64,000 bases of DNA from Phycisphaerales bacterium (GTDB taxonomy: Bacteria > Planctomycetota > Phycisphaerae > Phycisphaerales > UBA1924), in NCBI GenBank assembly GCA_029260265.1, contig JAJDDO010000024.1, positions 497,458-561,457 on the forward strand, written 5' to 3'. Below, piece after piece: positions 8,901 to 21,691 of the stretch. The notes under the pieces are model-generated. The model ran no database searches. It worked only from the letters and a program-made list of their open reading frames with translations, and was not told the origin of the DNA. Positions within the stretch are counted from its first letter, which is position 1, and each line of letters opens with the position of its first letter. Both the position numbers and the translations under genes were made by a program.

Positions 8901-9793
8901 GCAAGGAAGAATCCATACCAACCGCGATGGTGCGCCGTCGGCGGATATCGCTGACATGGCTGGTCCCGATCGCGGCGTTGATCTTTGTCGGGGTCTTGGT
9001 CTGGAACCAAACTATGCGCGAACGCGGGCCGATGATCTCGATCGTGTTTGATGACGCCGGCGGGATCGGCAAGGGATCGGAGATCCGTTACCGCGGGGTC
9101 ACGATCGGCATTGTCCGCAAGGTTCGGCTCGATCGCGGGCTCGAAGGGGTCGAGGTCAACGCCGAACTGATGCAGAGCGCATCGGGGCTCGCTGTCGAGG
9201 GGACCGAGTTCTGGGTGGTGCGGGCGCAGCTGAGCCTGCAACGCGTCGCCGGGCTCGAAACCCTGATCGGGCCCAACTACATCGCGCTGCGCCCCGGTGA
9301 AGCGGGTGCGGAGTTCCAACGCGGGTTTGTGGCATTAAACGCCGAGCCCATCGCCGAGCCGCCGGCGGATGGCTCGTTGCGGCTTGTGCTTCGGACAGAT
9401 CGGCTCGGGACGCTCGCGTCTGGAAGCCCGATGTTGTATCGCGAGATCAGAGTGGGCACAATCCGTGATGCGCACCTGGCTGACGATGCGACAGGTGTGT
9501 TTGTGCATATTGATATTGATCCCAAGTTCGTGCCATTGGTGCGCGAGAAAACGAGGTTCTGGCGCTCGGGCGGCGTGGGGTTTGACTTCGGGCTCTTCAG
9601 CGGGCTGAGCGTGAAGGCCGACTCCCTCGAAGCACTGATGATGTCATCGATCTCGTTGGCGACACCACAGAAGAAACCCGGCGAGCCCGCGCTTCCGGGT
9701 GCCGAGTATGAGCTCGCCGACGAGGTGGACTCTGACTGGCTCAGCTGGGAGCCGGTGATTGAGCTGGTTCCGAGCAATTCAACACGCCCATAG
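8897..9793 (+). CDS. MCE-domain protein, PqiB/MlaD-like, two MCE domains
   Basis: 298 residues. A basic N-terminus is followed by one transmembrane helix (about residues 18-36), then two MCE domains. The first begins G-P-M-I-S-I-V-F-D-D-A-G-G-I-G-K-G-S and contains the signature Y-R-G-V-T-I-G-I-V; the second contains the parallel Y-R-E-I-R-V-G-T-I after residue 180. The periplasmic MCE domains form hexameric rings or tubes that carry lipids across the periplasm. E. coli PqiB has three domains, MlaD one. No PqiC lipoprotein gene follows. Coupled to the upstream PqiA gene through a four-base overlap. Confidence 0.9.
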   Translation: MSKEESIPTAMVRRRRISLTWLVPIAALIFVGVLVWNQTMRERGPMISIVFDDAGGIGKGSEIRYRGVTIGIVRKVRLDRGLEGVEVNAELMQSASGLAVEGTEFWVVRAQLSLQRVAGLETLIGPNYIALRPGEAGAEFQRGFVALNAEPIAEPPADGSLRLVLRTDRLGTLASGSPMLYREIRVGTIRDAHLADDATGVFVHIDIDPKFVPLVREKTRFWRSGGVGFDFGLFSGLSVKADSLEALMMSSISLATPQKKPGEPALPGAEYELADEVDSDWLSWEPVIELVPSNSTRP

Positions 9794-9981
9794 GACTCGC
9801 CTGGTGGCTCTTGCTTCAATCAATCTCCGAGTGCCACGACTCGCTGGGTTCAGCGTAGTAGTGTCATTGATCCATGGGAATCTCCATCTTTCCAACAGTG
9901 AAGATTCCAAGATGAAAGTGGGAGGACATGTCGCAGGATGCAGTGGCTGAGAACAACGCCGCCTGCCTGCCGTTCTCGGTC

Positions 9982-9987
9982 TACACT
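9982..9987 (+). promoter_or_regulatory. -10-like hexamer TACACT before the PfkB kinase gene
   Basis: TACACT ends five bases before the ATG at 9993. The flanking TACACTTGCCC matches the string in front of glnS. No Shine-Dalgarno is present. Confidence 0.45.
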
Positions 9988-9992
9988 TGCCC

Positions 9993-10913
9993 ATGAGTTT
10001 AATAGTGACAGGCACCATCGGAATTGACACCATCGAAACCCCCAGCGGTGAGCGGCGTGAGGACCTCCTCGGAGGGTCCGGTGTGTACTTCGCTGCGGCG
10101 GCATCGTTCTATACACAAGCCCGGCTCGTCGCGGCGGTCGGCGACGACTTCCCGCAAGAGTTCCTCGATTCGCTCAATGATTTCGAGGGGCTTGACATCG
10201 CCGGGCTCGAGGTCCGCAAGGGGTCTAAAACCTTCCGGTGGGGCGGTAAGTATCACGAGGATATGGATCACCGCGATACGCTCTTCACCGATCTGGGCGT
10301 GCTCGAAGAAGCGCCGCCACCGGTTCCTGAAGCGTTCAAGGATTCGTCGGTGGTGTTCTTGGCCAACTCGCACCCGATGGTGCAGCTGAACATGCTCGAG
10401 CAGTTCCCCGACGCGAAGCTCTCGGTTGCCGACACGATGGATCTTTGGATCACCATCGCCAAGCCCGAGTTGACCAACCTGCTGAGCAAGGTCGATGGGC
10501 TGGTGCTCAACTTTGACGAGGCCGAGCAGTTCACCGGGCATCGCAACCCCGTGACCGCCGGGCGTCACCTACTCGAGTTGGGCCCGCGATTTGTCGTGAT
10601 CAAGAAGGGCGAGCACGGGTGTATTCTGGTTCACAAAGATGGCATCTGTGCGTTGCCCGCGTATCCGACCGAGGATGTGGTTGATCCCACTGGCGCGGGC
10701 GATACATTCGCCGGCGGCTTGATGGGCCGACTCGCGGCGGCGGGCGGGCATGATCTTGGCTCGTTCGGTTCGGTCCGCGAAGCGCTTGCTCATGGCACCG
10801 TGATGGCGAGCTTTAATGTCGAATCGTTCTCGCTCGAGAAACTCCGCTCGATCTCGCGCAAGGATGTCCACGCGCGGTTTGATGAGTACGCGGATATGGT
10901 AAAAATCGGGTAA
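9993..10913 (+). CDS. PfkB family carbohydrate/nucleoside kinase
   Basis: 306 residues. The ribokinase-fold signature D-P-T-G-A-G-D-T-F-A-G-G lies near residue 231-242, with the catalytic base Asp in G-A-G-D; the N-terminal G-G-S-G-V-Y-F-A-A-A-A motif near residue 27 is the sugar-binding signature. The substrate cannot be read from the sequence: PfkB relatives phosphorylate ribose, fructose, adenosine and others. The methyltransferase gene begins three bases after its stop codon, so the pair is probably cotranscribed. A TTG at 9987 is also in frame, but ATG 9993 fits the upstream -10-like element. Confidence 0.92.
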   Translation: MSLIVTGTIGIDTIETPSGERREDLLGGSGVYFAAAASFYTQARLVAAVGDDFPQEFLDSLNDFEGLDIAGLEVRKGSKTFRWGGKYHEDMDHRDTLFTDLGVLEEAPPPVPEAFKDSSVVFLANSHPMVQLNMLEQFPDAKLSVADTMDLWITIAKPELTNLLSKVDGLVLNFDEAEQFTGHRNPVTAGRHLLELGPRFVVIKKGEHGCILVHKDGICALPAYPTEDVVDPTGAGDTFAGGLMGRLAAAGGHDLGSFGSVREALAHGTVMASFNVESFSLEKLRSISRKDVHARFDEYADMVKIG

Positions 10914-10916
10914 TCA

Positions 10917-11573
10917 ATGACCGATTCGCCCTACCTCGATCCCTACCGCGACGCCATCAAGCAGCACGGCCCCGGATTTGAAGCACTGCTCTGGAAGAAC
11001 AAGCAAGCCCAGCTCACGCGCTTTGCGGCGCTCGACGCGATGGGCGAACTCGCGGGCAAGGTCGTCGCGGATCTTGGGTGCGGCGACGGTTCGCTTGCGT
11101 TCTGGCTTCACAAAAACAACAGAGGTCCAAAGAAGTACATTGGTGTCGATGGGCTCGAGGAGCTGACCGAATCATCGCGTCAGCAGGCCAAGGAGCGGGG
11201 TGTCAAGGGCACGCTCTTTGTGACCCATGACTTTGTATCCGAAGAGCAGCTCCCCGGGTGGCTGATCAATGATGCAAAAACCGAGGTCATTGTGCTCAGC
11301 GGCTCGCTCAACACGCTCGCGATGGACCATGCCCAACGGGTCCTCGGGCGGTTCTTTGACGCGTTGGTTGTCGCCGGTCGTGGTCGGCTGGTGTTCAATT
11401 TTTTAAGCACCCGCCACAACAAAGAGCAGACTCCCGCCGAGCCGCCCGCCGTTCGTTTTGACCCCGTGGCCATGCTCGATTGGGCGCTCGAACGCACGCC
11501 GATTGTCGATCTGCATCACGCCTACCTCAACGGGCACGACGCGACCATCGTGATGGATGTTCACCGAAGCTGA
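10917..11573 (+). CDS. Class I SAM-dependent methyltransferase
   Basis: 218 residues. Motif I reads V-V-A-D-L-G-C-G-D-G-S (about residues 49-59), the SAM-binding loop of class I methyltransferases, with the acidic residue ending strand beta-2 in I-G-V-D-G. Downstream motifs are V-I-V-L-S-G-S-L-N-T. No domain indicates whether the target is a small molecule, protein or nucleic acid. It is three bases behind the PfkB kinase gene. Confidence 0.85.
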   Translation: MTDSPYLDPYRDAIKQHGPGFEALLWKNKQAQLTRFAALDAMGELAGKVVADLGCGDGSLAFWLHKNNRGPKKYIGVDGLEELTESSRQQAKERGVKGTLFVTHDFVSEEQLPGWLINDAKTEVIVLSGSLNTLAMDHAQRVLGRFFDALVVAGRGRLVFNFLSTRHNKEQTPAEPPAVRFDPVAMLDWALERTPIVDLHHAYLNGHDATIVMDVHRS

Positions 11574-11577
11574 GCCG

Positions 11578-11940
11578 CTAAATCCAATCCTGATCATTCA
11601 CCGTGACCTCTGTGACGAGATGACCAGTGTGTTGGGTGCTGGCAGGCTCGAAGAGGAGAACGGATGCGCCATCCTTCGAAACCGGATGGTGCTCAACACC
11701 TCTGGGAACGATACACATCTCGCCTTGCTGGAGATGTACCGCGCCGTCGCGAAACTCGATGGTGATTGATCCGTTGATGACGAGAAAGAGTTCATCTTCG
11801 TCCGCGTGCGAGTGCCACGGAAACTCGCCTTGAAACTTTGCGATTTTGACATGCTGCCCGTTCAATGCGCCGAGTATTTTCGGCGTCCAAGTCTCATGAA
11901 ACAAATCGAGTTTCTCTACAAGATTGATTGCTTTTATCAT
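11578..11940 (-). CDS. Cupin-domain protein
   Basis: 120 residues from the ATG ending at 11940, chosen because GGAG precedes it at normal distance. A longer reading from 12006 is open but would overlap the PhoX gene. The cupin motif 1 is visible as H-S-H-A-D-E-D-E-L-F-L-V-I-N-G (metal ligands His, His, Glu), and motif 2 as V-P-R-G-V-E-H-H-P-V. It is a small single-domain cupin; members are often mannose-6-phosphate isomerase-like or sensor proteins, but no function can be assigned. It converges on the methyltransferase gene with only four bases between stop codons. Confidence 0.85.
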   Translation of the reverse strand: MIKAINLVEKLDLFHETWTPKILGALNGQHVKIAKFQGEFPWHSHADEDELFLVINGSITIEFRDGAVHLQQGEMCIVPRGVEHHPVSKDGASVLLFEPASTQHTGHLVTEVTVNDQDWI

Positions 11941-11996
11941 GCTGGAGCTCCGTTCGTGTGTTACCTGTTGGCGAGTTTTCAAGGATGAGTTGCTTG

Positions 11997-13388
11997 TTAT
12001 TTCCACGGACCCGTGATCGCGAGGGTCCAGCCCATCTTCTGCATATTGACAAACAGTGTTGAGCCGTCTGGTGAGAACGAAGCACCGGCGAACTCAGAGT
12101 TGTTCGTCGCGTTGCGCGCGATCTTGTAGAACTCGCCGGCGGGTGTAATCCCAACAAGGTGAGGCGGCTTGCTCTCGTCCTCGCACACCACGATATCACC
12201 CCAAGGCGAGAAGGTGATGTTGTCGGCGTGCTCAAGCACCGAAGGGTCGTTGGGCTCGACAAAGAGCTCGAGCACATCGCCCAATGGGTCGCCGTTGGGG
12301 TGGGGGATCAATCGCCAGAGCTGCCCGGCGGTAGCTCTGCCGCCGGTTGTGCACGCGAAGTAGGCGCTGTCGTTTCCCCACCACATGCCCTCGGCTCTCG
12401 CGAATCGGGCAGCGCCGTTGGCGAACCCGCGATAACGCAGATCGTCCATCGGCGAGAGCACATCATCGATCGGGATCCACCGTACACCGAGCTGCTGCCC
12501 GACTTCGATGGTCTGCTTTTTCCAGTTGCGTGTGTCGAGGCTCGGTGCGCCATTGATCCCCAGCACTTCAAGAGCGCCGCCGGCGTGCAGATTGGTTGGG
12601 TCGATCGGGATGTACCTGTAGATCAGCCCATCTTGGCGGTCTTCGGTCTGGTAGACAATCCCGGTCTGCGGATCGGTGCAGCAGGCTTCATGCATAAATC
12701 GACCCATCGCGCGGATCGGCTTGGGATCCGCAAGCCTCGGTGTTGTCGTCACCGGTACCTCGAAGACCCACCCGTGATCCTGCTCGTGGAACGCGTCCTT
12801 GGTCAACGCCGTCTCTTCGCAGCTCAGCCATGTCATTCTTGGGGTCACGCCCCCGGCGCAGTTCCGTTCGGTGCCCGCGAGCGAGAGCCAGTGGCGCTCG
12901 AGTGTCTTGGTCCGCGTGTTGTAGACGAGCGTGGTCGTTCCGCCTCGAGAGGGTGTGCCGAACCCAGAATCGAAGATCTTTGTTCGGCTGATGACATCGA
13001 GCGTGATGCTCCTTTCGAATGGGCCCGTCGTGTTGTGTGCCCGTTCTATTTCATGATTGCGGACGATCACCGCGCGATCCGGATCCGCCGACCTGTCGGC
13101 ATTGATGAATGGGAACACACCCATGGCATCGTGCAGCCCGGGGACCCGCAGCCCGTCGTCCATCAGCTCTCCCACGCGTGAGATGATGTGGTACTCAAAG
13201 CCCGCGGGCAGATCGAGAATCCCATCCGGGTCCGGCATCAATGGTCCAAAGCCAACACCGCCCGCGTTTGTGAATGCCCCGATGGAGGTGCCGGTCGCGC
13301 CGTGCGCAAAGGATAGCTTGAGCCCAGAGAACCCGAGCGCGACCGCGGTGGAGCGGGATATAAAATGACGACGCGAGAGTGAATCCAT
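11997..13388 (-). CDS. PhoX-like (DUF839) secreted phosphatase, Tat substrate
   Basis: 463 residues. The N-terminus has a twin-arginine signal: S-R-R-H-F-I-S-R followed by a hydrophobic stretch and cleavage around A-H-G (residue 30). The body matches the PhoX/DUF839 beta-propeller family: E-Y-H-I-I-S-R-V-G, V-R-N-H-E, the C-A-G-G-V-T-P segment followed by W-L-S-C-E-E, and H-E-A-C. PhoX enzymes are Ca/Fe-dependent periplasmic alkaline phosphatases folded before Tat export. A perfect TATAAT (13394-13399, minus strand) ends five bases before the ATG. I saw no Pho box, but cannot exclude one. Confidence 0.88.
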   Translation of the reverse strand: MDSLSRRHFISRSTAVALGFSGLKLSFAHGATGTSIGAFTNAGGVGFGPLMPDPDGILDLPAGFEYHIISRVGELMDDGLRVPGLHDAMGVFPFINADRSADPDRAVIVRNHEIERAHNTTGPFERSITLDVISRTKIFDSGFGTPSRGGTTTLVYNTRTKTLERHWLSLAGTERNCAGGVTPRMTWLSCEETALTKDAFHEQDHGWVFEVPVTTTPRLADPKPIRAMGRFMHEACCTDPQTGIVYQTEDRQDGLIYRYIPIDPTNLHAGGALEVLGINGAPSLDTRNWKKQTIEVGQQLGVRWIPIDDVLSPMDDLRYRGFANGAARFARAEGMWWGNDSAYFACTTGGRATAGQLWRLIPHPNGDPLGDVLELFVEPNDPSVLEHADNITFSPWGDIVVCEDESKPPHLVGITPAGEFYKIARNATNNSEFAGASFSPDGSTLFVNMQKMGWTLAITGPWK

Positions 13389-13393
13389 GCACG

Positions 13394-13399
13394 ATTATA
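13394..13399 (-). promoter_or_regulatory. Consensus -10 TATAAT before the PhoX gene
   Basis: On the minus strand TATAAT is followed by five bases and the ATG at 13388. This is the best -10 match among the leaderless-type starts. The base expected for the +1 position falls at the start codon. No convincing -35 was found. Confidence 0.5.
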
Positions 13400-13424
13400 C
13401 GAACACAATTGCCGCGTGTGGCAA

Positions 13425-13459
13425 GAAAAAAAGCACCCATGAGCGGATCATGGGTGCTT
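13425..13459 (-). terminator. Rho-independent terminator of the Deg9-like gene
   Basis: Perfect 11-bp stem AGCACCCATGA / TCATGGGTGCT (13432-13442 and 13448-13458) with a 5-base loop; on the minus strand it is followed by a run of T. It lies 30 bases past the stop codon of the protease gene at 13489. Confidence 0.9.
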
Positions 13460-13488
13460 GAGAAGTACCTTGATTGGTCTGTTCGGGT

Positions 13489-14976
13489 TTACTCTTCCCA
13501 GAGATCCATGAACCGCTCTGATCCTTGCTTGCGGATCGAGTTGTCTTCAAGGATTTCTTCGGTGGCTTCGAGCAGCTCTTCGCGATCGAAGATCAGGGTC
13601 TCTTGACGCCGATCAAAAAAGGCGAACTCGATGTGGTCATCCTCGGCATCACGGATCAGCTCGACCGCATGGGCGAGGGACTTGATCTCGGTGCCGTTGA
13701 CTGATTTGAGAGTGGGTGAGCCCGCCATGGCGTAACCCTTGGTGATCGGGTGGGGGAGGAAGTCGCCGGCGATGACGACAAACTCTTGCCCGTCGTACTC
13801 TTTGACATCCTCGATGTGCAGCGTGATGGGTGATCCATCGATGACACCGTACCAAAGATTCATCTCAAAGAAGTGCTCGCGTCGGACTGGGGTGAAGATC
13901 ATCGGGCCGATCACAAAGTACTCTGGATAGTCATTGCCGATGAACGGGATCATGTAATCACGATCATTGCGTGAGCTCAGCTCGACTTGCATCGATTCGC
14001 CATCGCGGATGATGGTAAACGGGACCGTCCCGGAGTCGGTGGTCAGTTCGCGGATGAAATAAGGCCAGAGCAGGCGGAGGTCATCGGTGAGCTTGACCAT
14101 GCCCGCGTTGTCGATGTCATACTCGCCGATCTTATCGATGATGTCCCATTTCTGCATCGGGGTCTCGATGCCCTCTTTGGCGCCGATGAAAACAAGCCCG
14201 GTTTGATCTTTGCTCAGCCCAAGCCAATCGCGGAGCGCATCGTTCTCGCAAGTCTGGAAGCCAAAGTTTTCGAGCGTGGGCGGCCCATCGTATGTGCCGT
14301 CTTCGATATCGGTGATGAAGTTGATCACCTCTTCGGAGGGGATGACATACCCGATGTTCTCGGCGTACTCAATACCCGAGAACACAACCCCGACCACTTC
14401 ATCACCCACGAGCACGGGCCCGCCGGAGTTGCCGTGGTTGAGCGCCGCATCGACCTGCAGCCGAAGCCCGGCCGCGTCCATGTTGTACCCGGTGTACTCG
14501 ATCCGAGAAACGACGCCCTCCGTGATCGAGACCTGCTCGCCGCCCATCGGATACCCGATCGCCTGCACGGTTTCACCAATCGCGGGCAAATCGCCCTGGA
14601 TTATCAGCGGCGGATGACTGGCGTGGAACTCTTCAAGCTCGGACGGTTTCTTCAGCTCGATGATCGCCAGGTCCATCGCTTGCGATATCCCGATGACCTT
14701 GGCGCGGAGTTTGTCGGCCGAGTTGGGCGGCTGAACAAAGATCTGCGATGATTGCTCGACAACATGCGCGTTGGTCAGGATCCTATTACCATCAATGACA
14801 AAGCCGGTTCCAGAAAACTCCTGCGGCGCTTGCTTGGTCCAGGGGCGAGAAAAATCGGCGCCGCGGTAGGTCGCGAATATCTTGACAATCGAATCGCGTG
14901 CGTCAAACTCGTCATCCGCGATCGCGATTGGCGAGCAAGCGAGCAGCGTGCAGAGTAAAATCAATATCTTGGGCAT
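13489..14976 (-). CDS. Secreted Deg9-type trypsin-like serine protease
   Basis: 495 residues with a Sec signal peptide (about 1-20, ending A-I-A). The trypsin-fold domain carries the full catalytic triad: His71 in T-N-A-H-V-V, Asp102 in M-D-L-A-I-I-E, Ser184 in G-N-S-G-G-P. After the protease domain come two divergent PDZ-like regions; the P-E-Y-F-V-I-G-P-M-I-F-T-P-V segment and the late V-N-G-T-E-I-K-S-L segment strongly recall the plant Deg9 family rather than DegP/DegQ. Likely a periplasmic or secreted protein-quality-control protease. GGAG precedes the ATG, so this mRNA has a conventional leader. A strong terminator follows. Confidence 0.9.
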   Translation of the reverse strand: MPKILILLCTLLACSPIAIADDEFDARDSIVKIFATYRGADFSRPWTKQAPQEFSGTGFVIDGNRILTNAHVVEQSSQIFVQPPNSADKLRAKVIGISQAMDLAIIELKKPSELEEFHASHPPLIIQGDLPAIGETVQAIGYPMGGEQVSITEGVVSRIEYTGYNMDAAGLRLQVDAALNHGNSGGPVLVGDEVVGVVFSGIEYAENIGYVIPSEEVINFITDIEDGTYDGPPTLENFGFQTCENDALRDWLGLSKDQTGLVFIGAKEGIETPMQKWDIIDKIGEYDIDNAGMVKLTDDLRLLWPYFIRELTTDSGTVPFTIIRDGESMQVELSSRNDRDYMIPFIGNDYPEYFVIGPMIFTPVRREHFFEMNLWYGVIDGSPITLHIEDVKEYDGQEFVVIAGDFLPHPITKGYAMAGSPTLKSVNGTEIKSLAHAVELIRDAEDDHIEFAFFDRRQETLIFDREELLEATEEILEDNSIRKQGSERFMDLWEE

Positions 14977-15117
14977 GGAGACTCCGTTCTTGTAAGTTCT
15001 GATTGTCTAGAAAATGACCAGCATAATGCGGGCATACAGATTCTACCGCGTGGGCGGCGCAATCGCTGCACCCGAGCAGAGAAAACCCGTCGCCGATTTG
15101 GGTGATACCCTCTTGCG

Positions 15118-16065
15118 ATGGGCTCTGTTCTGAAAATCTCGACGCCGAGCGACTTTGATCTCGCCCGCGATGTATGCAGCTACGGCTATTTCGTGCTGAT
15201 GCCAAACTACTGGGATGTCTCGCACCAATCGCTCAGCCGGGTGCTTGAGTTTCCAGACAAGCCCGCCGCGTGCGTGATCGATCAACTCGGCGATGGAAAG
15301 CTCCGTGTGCGGTTTGATCGCAGCCTTGATCGAGCTGAGCAATCCATCGCGCGGACGAAGATCACACGGATGCTGAACCTCGACCTTGACGCCGATGCGA
15401 TCCGCGCCTTCCACCGGATTGATCCCCGGTGGAGAAAGAGCGGCAAGGGCCGCCTCTTCCGTTCACCATCGCTGTTTGAGGATGTCATCAAGACGGTGAC
15501 CAGCTGCAATGTCACCTGGCCGAGCACGGTGAACATGAACCGCAGGCTTTGCGAAGTCTGCGGACGGAAATCCGTCTCGGGGGCGTACTCTTTTCCGAGC
15601 GCCAAAAAACTCGCCCGGACTCGGCTCGGAACCCTGAGAGGGCGGTGCCGGGTTGGGTACCGCGATCAACGAATAGTTGATCTCGCCAAGCTCTTTGTGA
15701 ACGGGCATGTTGATGAGCAGTGGCTGACGGATTCCGCGGTGAGCGACGACGAGGTGTTCAAGTTTCTGATCTCGCTCCCGGGCATCGGTCCCTACGCGGG
15801 CGGGAACATCATGCAGCTGCTCGGCCGTTTCTCTAGGCTCGCGATCGACACCGAGACTATCCGTCACGGCAAGAGCACGCTGGGCATGAGCGGGACAGAT
15901 GCACAGATATCCAAGGCACTGCGAATACATTACGAGCCATTCGGCGAGCACAAGTTTCGGAGCTTTTGGTTCGAGATCTGGCAGCACTATGAGTCCAAGG
16001 CCGGCCCGTCGCACCTGTGGGAACGCGATCTTGTCAGCAAGGCATTCACCGCAGCAAATCTCTAA
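15118..16065 (+). CDS. HhH-GPD superfamily DNA glycosylase
   Basis: 315 residues. The helix-hairpin-helix motif L-P-G-I-G-P-Y-A-G-G-N-I-M-Q is near residue 220 and is followed by the catalytic Asp in L-A-I-D-T-E-T. The position of the Schiff-base Lys of OGG1-type bifunctional enzymes is not Lys here, so a monofunctional AlkA-like base excision activity is more likely. The N-terminal part (G-Y-F-V-L-M-P-N-Y-W-D) matches the OGG/AlkA N-domain. The substrate is not determined. TACCCT at 15106-15111 ends six bases before the ATG; no Shine-Dalgarno. It converges on carB. Confidence 0.85.
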   Translation: MGSVLKISTPSDFDLARDVCSYGYFVLMPNYWDVSHQSLSRVLEFPDKPAACVIDQLGDGKLRVRFDRSLDRAEQSIARTKITRMLNLDLDADAIRAFHRIDPRWRKSGKGRLFRSPSLFEDVIKTVTSCNVTWPSTVNMNRRLCEVCGRKSVSGAYSFPSAKKLARTRLGTLRGRCRVGYRDQRIVDLAKLFVNGHVDEQWLTDSAVSDDEVFKFLISLPGIGPYAGGNIMQLLGRFSRLAIDTETIRHGKSTLGMSGTDAQISKALRIHYEPFGEHKFRSFWFEIWQHYESKAGPSHLWERDLVSKAFTAANL

Positions 16066-16086
16066 GGGTTCGCAAAGGGATGATGC

Positions 16087-19566
<3,480 letters not shown>

Positions 19567-19758
19567 AGTGGAGGGCCTCGTGGGATTTTGATCGGATCAG
19601 CGCAAACCGCGAAAGGATATGCAGACCCCCGCCCGAAGCCCACAAATCGAGCGATCTAGGACCGAAGTTGGTTATTTGAGAGTGATCCGGTCTCCAGTCG
19701 ATCGAGAACGATCTCACAATCAATGAACCTCGCCGAGTTGGGCTCGTACGATCAAGCA

Positions 19759-19775
19759 GGCCCGTTGGACGGGCC
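19759..19775 (+). other. Hairpin in the carB-glmS intergenic region
   Basis: Perfect 7-bp GC-rich stem GGCCCGT / ACGGGCC with a TGG loop, in the 283-base divergent region between carB and glmS, 75 bases before the glmS ATG. There is no T-tract, so it is not a terminator. It could sit in the glmS leader, but I see no match to the glmS ribozyme. Function unknown. Confidence 0.5.
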
Positions 19776-19849
19776 GAAAAGAGAGTAAGGCCAGCGGTGG
19801 ACGAGTTGCGTCCAATCCTTCTGAATCAGCCAATCACGGAGATACGCCT

Positions 19850-21691
19850 ATGTGTGGCATTGTCGCGTACATCGGTTCCAAACCCGCCCAGCAGTTGCTC
19901 CTCGAAGGGCTCAAGCGCATGGAATACCGTGGGTATGACTCGTCGGGAATTGCGATGCTCGAACCCTCCGGGCTGCGGATCACCAAAGCGGTCGGGCGTG
20001 TTTCCAAGCTCGAATCCAAAATCCAAAGGGTGGGCGATTTCACGGGCACCCTCGGCATCGCCCACACACGCTGGGCGACCCACGGCAAGGTCACCCAAGC
20101 AAACGCCCACCCCCATCGCGATCAATCCAACGGCATCGCGCTGGTGCACAACGGCATCATCGAAAACTATGCATCCATCCGCACGCTCCTCCAAGATCGA
20201 GGATGTGTCTTCCAGACCGAGACCGACACCGAAGTCCTCGGGATGCTCATCTCTCATTTCTACGATACAGACAACGGGATGGATCTGGAAAAATCAGTGC
20301 AGGCCGCCCTCCGCGAGGTCCGCGGTGCCTACGCGATCGCTGTGATCTGTGAGCATGAGCCAGAGGTCATGGTCTGCGCCCGCAAGGGCTCGCCGCTGCT
20401 TGTCGGCATCGGCTCGCAGGAATACATCATCGCGTCCGATCCCGCCGCGATTATCGCGCATACTTCAACCGCGATCACGCTCGATGATTACTCGGTCGTC
20501 CGCATCACCCGCGACGGATTCCGAACGAGCACCGTCGACGACGAAGAGCTGACCCCGAAAGAGATGCAACTCGAGATGGAACTCGATCAGATCGAGCTCG
20601 GCTCGTTTTCGCACTTCATGCAGAAGGAAATCTTTGAGCAACCCCAAGCCCTCCGCACCTGCATCAAAGGACGGATCGATAAAAACGAAGGGCGCATCGT
20701 CCTCGGCGGGCTGATGGGCTTATCCAAAGAACTCGTCAAATCCAAACGCATGATCCTGACCGCCCAGGGCACCGCGCTGCACAGCGCGATGATCGGCGAG
20801 TACCTGCTCGAAGACCTCGCCAAAATCCCCTGCGAATGCCAGTACGCGTCCGAGTTCCGATACCGCAACCCGATCATCGAGGAAGGCTCGGTCGTCGTCG
20901 CCGTCTCGCAGTCCGGCGAGACCGCCGACACCCTCGCCGCGCTGCACGAGGCCAAAGACCGCGGAGCGCTCTCGCTTGGTGTGATCAATGTCGTCGGCTC
21001 GACCCTCGCCCGTGATACCGACGCCGGGGTTTATCTACGCGTGGGGCCAGAAATCGGTGTCGCCTCGACCAAGGCCTTCACCGGGCAGGTCGCCGTGCTC
21101 ACCATGATTTCGTTGTTCATGGCACGCCGGCGCATGATGTCGCCCGAAGCCTCGGCCAGGCTCATGCGCGAGTTCGAGACCATCCCCGACAAGATCGAGC
21201 GCGTCCTCGAAACCAACGACCTGATCAAAAAAGTCACCGAAAAATACATCCACCGAGACAACTGGCTCTTCCTCGGACGCGGGTACAACTACCCGACCGC
21301 GATGGAGGGTGCCCTCAAGCTCAAAGAAATCTCCTACATCCACGCCGAGGGCATGCCCGCCGCCGAGATGAAGCACGGCCCGATCGCCCTGATCGACGAG
21401 GGCATGCCGGTGGTTTTCATAGCCAACCAAGGCAACCAGTACGACAAGGTCATGAGCAACATCGAAGAAGTCCGCTCGCGTGGCGGGCATGTGATCGCCG
21501 TCGCGACCGAAGGCGACGAACAGATCAAATCCGTCGCCGAGGATGTCCTCTATGTCCCCGCGGTCGAGGAATGCCTCTCACCGATGGTGACGGTGGTGCC
21601 CCTGCAGCTGCTCGCGTACCACGCCGCGGTGCTCAGAGGGCACGATGTCGACAAGCCAAGAAACCTCGCCAAGTCCGTCACCGTAGAGTAA
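19850..21691 (+). CDS. glmS: Glutamine--fructose-6-phosphate aminotransferase (isomerizing)
   Basis: Makes glucosamine-6-phosphate from fructose-6-phosphate and glutamine, the first step to UDP-GlcNAc. 613 residues, normal for the family. The N-terminal glutaminase begins M-C-G-I-V-A-Y-I-G with Cys2 as nucleophile, followed by R-M-E-Y-R-G-Y-D-S-S-G. Two SIS domains follow, with S-Q-S-G-E-T-A-D-T in the first and A-E-G-M-P-A-A-E-M-K-H-G-P in the second; the C-terminus ends with the conserved D-K-P-R-N-L-A-K-S-V-T-V-E. GGAG lies 9-10 bases before the ATG. Confidence 0.98.
   Translation: MCGIVAYIGSKPAQQLLLEGLKRMEYRGYDSSGIAMLEPSGLRITKAVGRVSKLESKIQRVGDFTGTLGIAHTRWATHGKVTQANAHPHRDQSNGIALVHNGIIENYASIRTLLQDRGCVFQTETDTEVLGMLISHFYDTDNGMDLEKSVQAALREVRGAYAIAVICEHEPEVMVCARKGSPLLVGIGSQEYIIASDPAAIIAHTSTAITLDDYSVVRITRDGFRTSTVDDEELTPKEMQLEMELDQIELGSFSHFMQKEIFEQPQALRTCIKGRIDKNEGRIVLGGLMGLSKELVKSKRMILTAQGTALHSAMIGEYLLEDLAKIPCECQYASEFRYRNPIIEEGSVVVAVSQSGETADTLAALHEAKDRGALSLGVINVVGSTLARDTDAGVYLRVGPEIGVASTKAFTGQVAVLTMISLFMARRRMMSPEASARLMREFETIPDKIERVLETNDLIKKVTEKYIHRDNWLFLGRGYNYPTAMEGALKLKEISYIHAEGMPAAEMKHGPIALIDEGMPVVFIANQGNQYDKVMSNIEEVRSRGGHVIAVATEGDEQIKSVAEDVLYVPAVEECLSPMVTVVPLQLLAYHAAVLRGHDVDKPRNLAKSVTVE

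Noticed and set aside
12159-13181. 340-codon open frame on the plus strand opposite the PhoX gene
   Set aside because: Shadow of the real minus-strand gene; no motifs and no start signals.
19567-19849. glmS ribozyme upstream of glmS
   Set aside because: I find no recognisable ribozyme core; only one short hairpin is present. An Rfam covariance search would be decisive.
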